Below, in pieces: positions 9,624 to 16,812 of a stretch of DNA of 60,374 nt. The stretch is from JBHGBM01 sp041946965 (GTDB taxonomy: Bacteria; Acidobacteriota; Terriglobia; Bryobacterales; Bryobacteraceae): assembly GCA_041946965.1 (NCBI GenBank), contig JBHGBM010000047.1:1-60374 (forward strand), read 5' to 3'. The position numbers and the translations under genes are program-made. The notes under the pieces were generated by a model. It saw only the letters and a list, made by a program, of their open reading frames with translations. It ran no database searches and was not told the DNA's origin. The first letter of the stretch is position 1. Every line of letters starts with the position of its first letter.

Positions 9624-11489
9624 TCAGCGTCCGGCCGGGATCCAGACCCGCATTGCGGCCGGCCCGCGGTTGGCGAACGTGTAGTACGGCGTGAACACCG
9701 CGCCGGCCTGCCGGACCACCACCACGCCGCCCAACAGATCCGGACGGTATTCGGAACGGAGCCGCCCGCGGGCGAGCTTGATGTCAAACACGGGCGAGCG
9801 CTGGTCCGGCTGCTCCAGGCAATACACCAGCGGCCCGCGTTGCAAGGCCAGTTTGCCGGCGTTCTCCTTCACCTTGGGATGCGGCTCGATCCATCGCGGG
9901 ACCACGTCCAGGTCGAGCACCACGCGATCGCCGGACTTCCACGTGCGGTTCAAGGCCGCGTAAGCGCCGGGCCTGGCTGCGGCACGCTTGCCGTTGAGCG
10001 AAAGAGCCGGAGACCGTGACCACCCCGGAATGCGCACGAACAGGGTGAAGGCCGCCGGTCTGGCGGGCGCGATGGCCAGTTCCACTCTGCCGTTCCACGG
10101 GTAGTTGGTCTTCTGGGTGAGCTTCAGCGGCGTGCCGCCATCGAGCCGCACGGCGAGCTCCGAGTTGTGAAACAGGTGCACCCATACGCCCTCCCGGCTT
10201 ACGCCGTAAAGGTAACCCGGCAAGGCGGCGAAGGTGCGCTGAAGGTTCGACGGGCAGCACGCCGTCTGGAGCCAGGGCAGCCGGATGCGGCGCTCGCCGT
10301 GCGGGTTGCGTATGGGACCGCCGTCATATTCGAGCGGGTTGCGGTAGCAGAACGTGGCGCCGTCGAGCGAAAGGCCGGAATTCACGTTGTTGTAGAGCGC
10401 CCGTTCCAGCACGTCGGTGTAACGCGCGTCTCCGGTCGCGGCCAGCAGGCGCCAGTTCCACATCACGTTGGCGATGGCCGCGCAGCTTTCCGCGTACGCG
10501 TCGCGGTTGGGGAGTTCGTAGGCCTCCCCGATGGATTCGCCCTTCACGCGCGAACCGGCGCCGCCGTGCAGGTACATCTTCGTTTCCGTCAGGTCGCGCC
10601 AGAGCGTATCGAGCGTTCGCCGGTAGTCGGGATCGCCGGTCTCCAGGTAGTAGTCCGTGGCGCCGCAGGCCGCATAGAGCGCCTGCACGGTGTGCATCTC
10701 CATCTTCGTGCGCGAGGTGAACGGCCTACCCATGAAACCGAACACGTACTCGGTGTCGGAGGTGCGTACCTTTTCCGAAAGCGGATAGCGGCCGTCGCCC
10801 TCCAGCAGGTAGCCCGCGAAATCCAGGTAGCGCCGGTCGCGCTTGACGCGGTAAAGCTCCACCATGGCCATCTCCAGGTTGGGATGGCCCGCCAGCGCCG
10901 GCCGCCGGTCCCGTCCGAAACGCTCGACGAAGTGATTGGCGAAACGGATGCCGGCGTCGAGCAGCCGCGCATCGCCGTTGGCCCTGTGCAACGCAATCGC
11001 CGCCTGAAGGAGGTGGCCGAGGCAGTAGAGCTCGTGCGAGCGTTGCATCTCCACGTAGCGCAGGGCGAGGTTCTCGCGCGCGTAGTAGGTGTTCAGGTAG
11101 CCGTCCGGTTCCTGCGCGGCGATCACCGTCGCGGCCGCGTTTTCGAGCGTCTGGCGGAGTTGCCCTCGGTCGCCCGAGGCCAACACCCAGGCCGCCGCTT
11201 CCATCCACTTGTACAGGTCGGAATCGGTGTACTGCGGACCGCGGCGCGGTTTGTTTACGGCGCCGCTGAGCCGGCGGAAGTTATCGAGCCAGCCGTTTTC
11301 CTCCATGCTGCGCAACAGGGCGGGCATGCTGGTCCCGATGGCGGCGTTCCTGCGCTTCGTCCAGAAGCCCTCTCCCATGCGCACGGCGCTGAGGGGCAGG
11401 GAACCCACCCGGGCCTGGGGGGAGTGCTCCAGTTGCAGGATCTGCCCCGCTGCCAGCAGCGGCCACAGCAGCGGGAAGATGAGTCTCAT
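9624..11489 (-). CDS. Glycoside hydrolase family 127 (beta-L-arabinofuranosidase, DUF1680)
   Basis: A 621-aa protein with a signal peptide (MRLIFPLLWPLLAAG). The DUF1680/GH127 fold is recognised by MEAAAWVLASGDRGQLRQTLE, QEPDGYLNTYYA, NHFVERFG, MEMHTVQALYAACGATDYY and GGAGSRVKGESIGEAYELPN. The Cys/metal site appears as TFCYRNPLE followed by QTACCPSNLQR. In GH127 the paired cysteines and a nearby Cys/Glu bind zinc, and one Cys is the nucleophile. A C-terminal beta domain follows (WNGRVELAI, FVRIPGWS). It would release L-arabinofuranose from plant or arabinosyl glycans. The ATG overlaps the stop of the upstream serine hydrolase (ATGA), indicating translational coupling. Confidence 0.9.
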   Translation of the reverse strand: MRLIFPLLWPLLAAGQILQLEHSPQARVGSLPLSAVRMGEGFWTKRRNAAIGTSMPALLRSMEENGWLDNFRRLSGAVNKPRRGPQYTDSDLYKWMEAAAWVLASGDRGQLRQTLENAAATVIAAQEPDGYLNTYYARENLALRYVEMQRSHELYCLGHLLQAAIALHRANGDARLLDAGIRFANHFVERFGRDRRPALAGHPNLEMAMVELYRVKRDRRYLDFAGYLLEGDGRYPLSEKVRTSDTEYVFGFMGRPFTSRTKMEMHTVQALYAACGATDYYLETGDPDYRRTLDTLWRDLTETKMYLHGGAGSRVKGESIGEAYELPNRDAYAESCAAIANVMWNWRLLAATGDARYTDVLERALYNNVNSGLSLDGATFCYRNPLEYDGGPIRNPHGERRIRLPWLQTACCPSNLQRTFAALPGYLYGVSREGVWVHLFHNSELAVRLDGGTPLKLTQKTNYPWNGRVELAIAPARPAAFTLFVRIPGWSRSPALSLNGKRAAARPGAYAALNRTWKSGDRVVLDLDVVPRWIEPHPKVKENAGKLALQRGPLVYCLEQPDQRSPVFDIKLARGRLRSEYRPDLLGGVVVVRQAGAVFTPYYTFANRGPAAMRVWIPAGR

Positions 11490-12523
11490 GACACCGCCTG
11501 CGATACGGCATCGCAGACCGGCTCCAGGACCGTGGTGCGGGATTCGGCGGCCGGTTTGGTGGTCAGCAGCGCGCAGCTCACGCCCGTTGCGGGGTCGGCC
11601 CACGCGATGGTCCCGGTGGATCCCGAGTGGCCGAAGGTGCGCGGCGAGCAGGCTTTTCCGAAAGCCCCCGGCGCCACCTGGAACCCGAGGCCGAAAGGCT
11701 CATTCAGGCCGGCGTTCTGGTTCACGATCATGGATGCCGCGGTGGCGGGCTTGAGCACTCTGCCGTCGGGCTTCAGGAACGATTGCAGGAAGCGCGCCAC
11801 GTCGCTCGCCGTGGAGTGCGCTCCGCCCCACGGCGCGCCCAGATCGCGCCAGTAGGGGCTGTTCCAGTTCCAGTCGTCGTTGCCGGTCACCTGGCACTGA
11901 GCGGTATCCGAAATCTTCCTGCCCCCCAGTCCCAGCGAGGTGTGCGCCAGCCCCAGGCGGCGAAACACCTGTACCTGGAGGAACTCGCGGAACGGGGTCC
12001 TTGTGACGCGCCGCGCGATTTCGGCCGCCAGCAGAATGCCCATGCTCTGATACCGGTACTCGGTCCCTGGCTTGAACAGGAGCGGCGTCCGGCAGACGCC
12101 GGCCACGAAATCGCTCAGCGGCGCATGCCTCCGGCGGAGCGCCTCGTTCTCCGGGAGCATATCCGGCAGACCTGAAGTGTGGGTCAGCAGGTGCCGGACG
12201 GTGACCAGGTCGCGGTCGCCGCCGCGGAACTCGGGGATGTATTTGCGAACGGGATCGGAGAGCGAGATTTCCCGCCGGTCCACCAGGCGCATAACACCCG
12301 TCGCGGTCATCGGCTTGGTGATGGAGGCGAGCAGAAATACGGTATCGGCCGAGGTCGCCGCACCACACCAATGTTGTTCCATGGACGCTCCCCGCCACAC
12401 GCACAGGCACGCCGCGGCGACGCTGTTTGCGGCGGCGGCCCGATCCATCACGCCGAAAGCTTCATCCAGCCGGCCACGGTTCAGCGCGGCCGAAACCTGA
12501 GCGAGAAAAGTTCTTCGCAGCAT
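11486..12523 (-). CDS. Serine hydrolase, beta-lactamase/class C family
   Basis: A 345-aa protein starting MLRRTFLAQVSAAL, a probable Tat/Sec-type leader; a longer in-frame start exists at 12577 but would bury this leader. The catalytic SxxK motif is SITK in LLASITKPMTATG. The second motif is Tyr-containing (YRYQSMG, normally YxN), and the third is HSG in FGHSGSTGTIAW. HLLTHTSGLPDML and GGAHSTASDVARFLQSFL are typical of this family of esterases and D-amino-peptidases. The fused position next to GH127 (4-nt overlap) suggests de-esterification or peptide trimming of a glycan, but the substrate is unknown. Confidence 0.86.
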   Translation of the reverse strand: MLRRTFLAQVSAALNRGRLDEAFGVMDRAAAANSVAAACLCVWRGASMEQHWCGAATSADTVFLLASITKPMTATGVMRLVDRREISLSDPVRKYIPEFRGGDRDLVTVRHLLTHTSGLPDMLPENEALRRRHAPLSDFVAGVCRTPLLFKPGTEYRYQSMGILLAAEIARRVTRTPFREFLQVQVFRRLGLAHTSLGLGGRKISDTAQCQVTGNDDWNWNSPYWRDLGAPWGGAHSTASDVARFLQSFLKPDGRVLKPATAASMIVNQNAGLNEPFGLGFQVAPGAFGKACSPRTFGHSGSTGTIAWADPATGVSCALLTTKPAAESRTTVLEPVCDAVSQAVS

Positions 12524-12620
12524 GGACTTTGGGGCTATGGTACCAGGGAGATTTTCCGGGGGCGAGGCATCCGCCATTTTTCGCTATGGCGCGCTGCGAG
12601 ACTGGGCTATTCTTTTATGT

Positions 12621-13181
12621 ATGAAGTTCCTCGGGGTGCTGGCGCTGTTGGCAGCGGCTTTCGAGCAGTCCTCTCTTTCGCCCACCGACCTGAACCGCGT
12701 CGCGCCCGGGAACCTGGCTCCCGATTTCGAGCTGCCCTCGGCGGAGGGCGGAAGCTTGAAGCTCAGCAGCGTCCGGGGCAAGAACGTCGTGCTGGTGTTC
12801 TACCGCGGCCACTGGTGACCGTACTGTGTGAGGCAGCTCGTCGAGCTGCATGCGCTCCTGCCGGCGAACCGGCGCAGGGATAATGTAATCATCGCCGTGA
12901 GTCCCGATCCTTTGGACAAGTTCAAGAGCGTCATCCCGACCGTGACCCAGAGGACCGGCGCTTCCTTCCTGATTACCTTGCTCAGCGATGCGGACCACAG
13001 GGTCATCGATCTATATGGGTTGCGCAACGAGGTGGCGGCCGCGCGCGGCAGGTTCCTGCCTTATCCGACCACTTTTGTGATCGATGCCTCGGGCAGGGTC
13101 CGCTGGAGGTTCACGGAGAAGAACCAGGCCGTGCGGCCTCCGAACAGCGTCATCCTGGCCGAGTTGAAGAAACTGTGGTGA
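12621..13181 (+). CDS. Probable selenoprotein: peroxiredoxin/thioredoxin-like protein with UxxC active site (UGA at 12816-12818)
   Basis: From ATG 12621 the frame gives a Sec signal peptide (MKFLGVLALLAAAFEQSS), the AhpC/TSA opening APGNLAPDFELPSAEGGSLK, then NVVLVFYRGHW. An in-frame TGA (codon 66) follows, and the same frame continues PYCVRQLVELHALLPANRR to YPTTFVIDASGRVRWRF and a stop at 13179-13181. Related redoxins have Cys where the TGA falls (RG.WCPYC), so reading UGA as selenocysteine restores a UPYC active site in a 186-aa protein of normal length. A perfect 7-bp hairpin lies 14 nt downstream of the UGA. It would act in periplasmic peroxide or thiol reduction. The next gene, a kinase, begins 1 nt after the stop. 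The alternative is a nonsense Cys-to-stop mutation, or a 65-aa product plus a GTG-started fragment from 12828. No selA, selB, selC or selD is in the window. Confidence 0.8.
12833..12849 (+). other. Candidate bacterial SECIS hairpin
   Basis: GCAGCTC (12833-12839) pairs perfectly with GAGCTGC (12843-12849) around the loop GTC. The stem begins 14 nt after the UGA and the apical loop is ~21 nt from it. Bacterial SECIS elements typically sit just 3' of the UGA, with the apical loop roughly 16-37 nt away and a G among the first loop bases. This hairpin meets those expectations (G first in the loop). It also encodes the conserved QLVEL peptide, so part of the symmetry may be coding-driven. Confidence 0.6.
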
Positions 13182-13182
13182 T

Positions 13183-15804
13183 ATGTCTGCGGAGCGGCGG
13201 AGCGATAAAGGCAAGATGGCAGCTCCCTCCAGCACGCTTCAGGCGGGCCAGATGGTGGGCCCCTACCGCGTGGGCCGGCTACTGGGCGAAGGCGGAATGG
13301 GGCTGGTGTACCAGGCCGAAGACACACGGCTGCACCGCAGCGTCGCCCTGAAATTCGTCAAGACCGGATACAGTGAGCGATTCCACCGCGAAGCCAACGC
13401 TATTGCCGCGCTCAAGCACCCCAACGTCGCCACGCTGTATGACGTCGGCGCCCACGAAGGGATGCCGTACCTCGTGCTGGAATACATCGATGGCGAAACG
13501 CTCCGCGGTCCGTTGCACCTCCCGACGGTTCTGGCGTATGCCGTTCAGATCGCCAGGGCCTTGGAAACGGCCCACGCGCACGGAATCATCCACCGTGACC
13601 TGAAACCCTCCAACGTCCTCGTGGACGAACAGGGCGTGGTGAAGGTGCTGGACTTCGGTCTGGCTAAACTCACCGAGCCGGCCTCCGGTGAAAACGGACT
13701 CACGCAGACGTTGAAACCGGAGACAGCCGAAGGCGCCGTCCCCGGGACCATACCGTACATGTCTCCCGAGCAGGCGGAAGGCAAGAAGGTGGACGCGCGG
13801 TCCGATATCTTCAGCTTCGGCGCGGTGCTGTACGAGATGATCAGCGGACGGCGCGCTTTTTCAGGCAAATCGAGCGCCTCGGTAATCGCCGCGCTGCTGG
13901 AGCGCGAACCGGAACCGCTCGCGGATATTCCCGAGGAGTTGAAGCACATCATGTGCCGGGCGCTGCGCAAAGACCCCGCGCGGCGCTGGCAGCACATGGG
14001 TGACGTGCGCATTGCGCTCGAGGATCTGAGCACGGGCACGGGACTGCCGTGCGCCCCGCCGCCACGCGCCCGCTGGCGCACGCCCGCCCTGGCCGCCGTG
14101 ACCCTGCTGGCGCTCGGCGCCGCCACGTACCTCGCCGTGCGCAATGTCAGCCTGCGGCGGGCCGGCGCGACGTACGTGTTCGAGCAGGTGACGGACGACC
14201 CCGGGCAGGAGATGGGCCCCAACCTGTCGCCGGACGGCAGAAGCATCCTGTACTCCAGCCGCGCCCTCGGGAATTGGGATATCTACCTGCTTCGCGTGGG
14301 GGGCAAGAATCCGGTGAATCTGACCCGGGACTCCACGGCGGACGAGACGCAGCCGGTGTTCTCCCCTGACGGCGAGCACATCGCCTTTCGCTCGGAGCGG
14401 CAGGGCGGAGGCATCTTCCTCATGGGGGCGACCGGAGAATCCGTGAGACGGCTGACGGACTTCTGTTATCTGCCGGCGTGGTCTCCGGACAGCAAGGAAA
14501 TTGCGTGCAGCACGGCCAGCCCGCAGAGGCCCGACGTAAGGGAGGTGTCGAGTTCCCAGATCTTCGCCATTGATGTCGAAACCGGCAAACGCAGGCTCGT
14601 GTCGGGAGGCGTGAGCGACGCGGTGCAGCCCAGTTGGTCTCCCGATGGGCAACGGATCGCGTTTTGGGGTCTGAGGGACGGCGCGCGGGATATCTTCACC
14701 ATACCCGCGAAAGGCGGCGAAGCCATCGGCCTCACCAACGACGACGCGCTCGACTGGAATCCGGTGTGGAGCCCGGATGGCAAGTATGTTTACTACGCCA
14801 GCAACCGGGGCGGGGCCATGAACCTTTGGCGTGTTCGCGTAGACTCTTCGGGTAAGCCCGGCGGGGAGCCGGAGGCGGTGAACGTTCCCGCTACTTATGC
14901 CGCCAATTTCAGCTTTTCCCGCGACGGCAGCCGCATCGCGTACTCGAGCTTGCAGCGCAGTTCCAACATTTACCTGGCCGATTTCGATCCCGTGCGGGCG
15001 CGGCCAACGGGTTCGCAGCGGCCCGTCACGCAGGGCGTGAAGGAAGCTCTTCAGCCCGCTATTTCCCCGGATGGGCTTTGGATCGCGTTCACCCTGCAAG
15101 GCCTGAATGAGGACCTTGTGCTTATCAAGCCGGACGGCACGGGGATGCGCCGCGTCACCGACGACGCGGCGCGCGACCGCGCTCCATGCTGGTCGCCCGA
15201 CGGCAGCAAGATCGCTTTCATGAGCACGCGCAGCGGCCGTTTCGAGCTGTGGACCATTCACCCGGACGGCGGCGGGCACCAGCAGGTCACCGAGGACAGC
15301 CCGCGGGGCGGCGTGAGCTATCCGGCGTGGTCACCCGACGGGCGCCGGCTCAGCTATAACCTGCCGGACGAAATGGGCTACATCATCGAGGTGGGCAAGC
15401 CGTGGCACGAACAGGAGCCGCAATTGGCCCGCGCCGATCTTCCCGCCCGTACCTGGCTGTGGCTGAACGACTGGTCGCCCGACGGGAAGAAGATCGCCGG
15501 CACGCTGCAAAAACTCGACGGCGGCACGCTCGGGATCGGAGCTTACGATCTGCTGGCGGAAAAATTCGTGAAATACACGGATTTCGGGCAGTGGCCGCAC
15601 TGGCTTCCGGACGGCCGCCGCCTGCTGTTCCACGCCGCCGGGCGCATCTATGTGGTTGATCCCGCCACCGGCCAGACCACGGAAGTGCTCTCGCCAAGAG
15701 ATGGGACCATCAATCCGTACTTCGATGTCTCGCGGGACGGCCGCACGATCGCGTTCAGCCTGGAGTCGGTGGAATCGGACGTGTGGGTTATGGCGGCGCG
15801 TTGA
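13183..15804 (+). CDS. Membrane Ser/Thr protein kinase with extracytoplasmic TolB-like/PD40 propeller
   Basis: An 873-aa protein. Residues ~28-285 are a Hanks-type kinase: glycine loop GEGGMG (35-40), catalytic Lys57 (VALKFVK), HRDLKPSN with Asp139, DFG at 157-159 and MSPEQAEGK. A single membrane helix follows at ~304-325 (TPALAAVTLLALGAATYLAV). The C-terminal half is a propeller of repeated (L/W)SPDG units (NLSPDGRSILYSS, PVFSPDGEHIAFRS, PSWSPDGQRIAFW, PVWSPDGKYVYYAS, CWSPDGSKIAFMS, AWSPDGRRLSY). This layout is common in acidobacteria, where the propeller may sense an external ligand. It starts 1 nt after the selenoprotein stop, so the two are likely one transcript. A second in-frame Met at 13216 is a possible start. 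Confidence 0.93.
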   Translation: MSAERRSDKGKMAAPSSTLQAGQMVGPYRVGRLLGEGGMGLVYQAEDTRLHRSVALKFVKTGYSERFHREANAIAALKHPNVATLYDVGAHEGMPYLVLEYIDGETLRGPLHLPTVLAYAVQIARALETAHAHGIIHRDLKPSNVLVDEQGVVKVLDFGLAKLTEPASGENGLTQTLKPETAEGAVPGTIPYMSPEQAEGKKVDARSDIFSFGAVLYEMISGRRAFSGKSSASVIAALLEREPEPLADIPEELKHIMCRALRKDPARRWQHMGDVRIALEDLSTGTGLPCAPPPRARWRTPALAAVTLLALGAATYLAVRNVSLRRAGATYVFEQVTDDPGQEMGPNLSPDGRSILYSSRALGNWDIYLLRVGGKNPVNLTRDSTADETQPVFSPDGEHIAFRSERQGGGIFLMGATGESVRRLTDFCYLPAWSPDSKEIACSTASPQRPDVREVSSSQIFAIDVETGKRRLVSGGVSDAVQPSWSPDGQRIAFWGLRDGARDIFTIPAKGGEAIGLTNDDALDWNPVWSPDGKYVYYASNRGGAMNLWRVRVDSSGKPGGEPEAVNVPATYAANFSFSRDGSRIAYSSLQRSSNIYLADFDPVRARPTGSQRPVTQGVKEALQPAISPDGLWIAFTLQGLNEDLVLIKPDGTGMRRVTDDAARDRAPCWSPDGSKIAFMSTRSGRFELWTIHPDGGGHQQVTEDSPRGGVSYPAWSPDGRRLSYNLPDEMGYIIEVGKPWHEQEPQLARADLPARTWLWLNDWSPDGKKIAGTLQKLDGGTLGIGAYDLLAEKFVKYTDFGQWPHWLPDGRRLLFHAAGRIYVVDPATGQTTEVLSPRDGTINPYFDVSRDGRTIAFSLESVESDVWVMAAR

Positions 15805-15808
15805 GGCC

Positions 15809-15835
15809 GCCTTTCAGGGCGATCACCCTGGAGGC
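15809..15835 (+). terminator. Candidate hairpin terminator after the kinase gene
   Basis: GCCT...CAGGG (15809-15819) pairs with CCCTG...AGGC (15826-15835) around CGATCA, with a small internal mismatch. TTTA follows. It lies 5 nt after the kinase stop. The short T tract makes it moderate evidence. Confidence 0.45.
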
Positions 15836-15861
15836 TTTACCTTCCACCTTCTGCGCTGTCA

Positions 15862-16203
15862 TCAAAGCGGACCATCGGAACAACATTTCTCCTCCTCCTG
15901 CTTCTGCTGGTCGGGAAAGAGCCGAATCACCGCCTTGGCGGGAACGGACTGCTCCACGAAGATGTGGGCAAGATCGGGCCTGCCGGCGAGCGCGCAGACC
16001 TGTTCGATCTCGTGCGCCTCTGCCGCCAGTCGCAGCGGCGTTGCGGACCCCGCCTGGGCGTCCGCTGCGGAGTACTCGCTGTAGGGCGAAGGGTCCTGTC
16101 TCAGCGCCTCTGCCACGGTTTGGGCGTGGGAGAGATGCGGGTGCTGGCCGCGAATTTGGTCCGCAGCGGAATCGATCCTGGCTTGAGCGCGTGTGTTATA
16201 CAA
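15862..16203 (-). CDS. Small hypothetical protein with phage-structural-like helix motif
   Basis: A 113-aa frame with TTG at 16203 as the first usable start (the frame is open further upstream). The N-terminal segment ARIDSAADQIRGQHPHLS followed by HAQTVAEALRQDPSPYSEY resembles the short helical motif (helix, HP.L...QA...AL...P..Y..Y) seen in tail regions of phage capsid-protease, portal and scaffold-associated proteins. The C-terminus is charged and Cys-containing (QQKQEEEKCCSDGPL). No catalytic motif is visible. It is divergent from the DUF3489 gene and lies in the accessory patch with a tRNA fragment. A phage or satellite origin is an inference, and a chance ORF is possible. Confidence 0.45.
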   Translation of the reverse strand: MYNTRAQARIDSAADQIRGQHPHLSHAQTVAEALRQDPSPYSEYSAADAQAGSATPLRLAAEAHEIEQVCALAGRPDLAHIFVEQSVPAKAVIRLFPDQQKQEEEKCCSDGPL

Positions 16204-16299
16204 CAGTGCTCTGGTATAAGCGATGTTCCGCTTGCCTTTTGCGCCGACCCGCCCGATGCATGCGGTGCTCCAAACCGAGCAACGAAAGGATAAAGCGCC

Positions 16300-16694
16300 A
16301 TGACCAACGCAGAAGCCAGCACCGCCGCAGGAACCGCCGCCGTTACGCCCGCGCCCGCGAAGGGGACCACCAAGGCCAGCCAGAAGAAGGTTGCGCCCAG
16401 GGCCAAAACGGGCGCGAAGCCCGCCGCCACGAAGACTCCCACCCCCGCCTCGAAACAGGCCAAGCCCGCCGCCAAGGTCCGGAAGCCGGAGGCACGGGAC
16501 GGGTCGAAGAAGAGCGCCGTGATCGAACTGCTCAGGCGCAAGGAGGGGGCGACCGCTGCCGCGATCACCAGGATCACCAATGGCAGGCGCACTCGATTAG
16601 GGGTTTCATCTCCGGCACGATTTCGAAGAAGATGAAACTCGCGGTCGAATCCTGCCGCAACGAGCAGGGCCAGCGGGTCTACAAGGTGAAGTAG
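16300..16694 (+). pseudogene. DUF3489-type protein with frameshift near 16578
   Basis: The ATG at 16300 opens a protein with a long Ala/Lys/Pro-rich N-terminus (APAKGTTKASQKKVAPRAK), histone-H1-like in composition. It then enters the DUF3489 winged-helix-like region (SKKSAVIELLRRKEGATAAAI). Right after TRITN the correct continuation (WQAHSIRGFISGTISKKM through EQGQRVYKVK) is in another frame, running to TAG at 16692-16694. The total of 395 nt is not divisible by three, so one base is missing or two are extra near 16575-16581. In this frame the translated product ends early at 16635. DUF3489 proteins are small, often linked to mobile elements, and of unknown function. A sequencing error would also explain it. 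Confidence 0.8.
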
Positions 16695-16718
16695 GGCCAG
16701 CCAGCCACCGCGGTCGAT

Positions 16719-16747
16719 GCCGCCGCCGGTCTGGGTGGCGGCTTTTT
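16719..16747 (+). terminator. Rho-independent terminator after DUF3489 gene
   Basis: GCCGCC (16719-16724) pairs with GGCGGC (16737-16742) around a 12-nt loop and is followed at once by TTTTT (16743-16747). It sits 24 nt past the TAG of the DUF3489 gene and before the toxin-antitoxin ORF, so it insulates the two. Confidence 0.65.
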
Positions 16748-16812
16748 GGGGTTACAGGACAGCCCCTCCCATTCCATCGTCCGATGGTTCAACATAGAAT
16801 CAGAAGGTCAGC

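Noticed and set aside
10167..11855. 562-codon plus-strand open frame over the GH127 and serine hydrolase genes
   Set aside because: Antisense to well-supported genes, with His/Arg/Val-rich composition typical of GC-driven shadows and no recognisable domain.
12828..13181. Separate protein starting at the GTG after the UGA
   Set aside because: It would start without its active-site Cys partner and signal peptide and lacks an upstream ribosome-binding site. It is in frame with the 12621 ORF and continues its domain, so Sec readthrough is the better reading.
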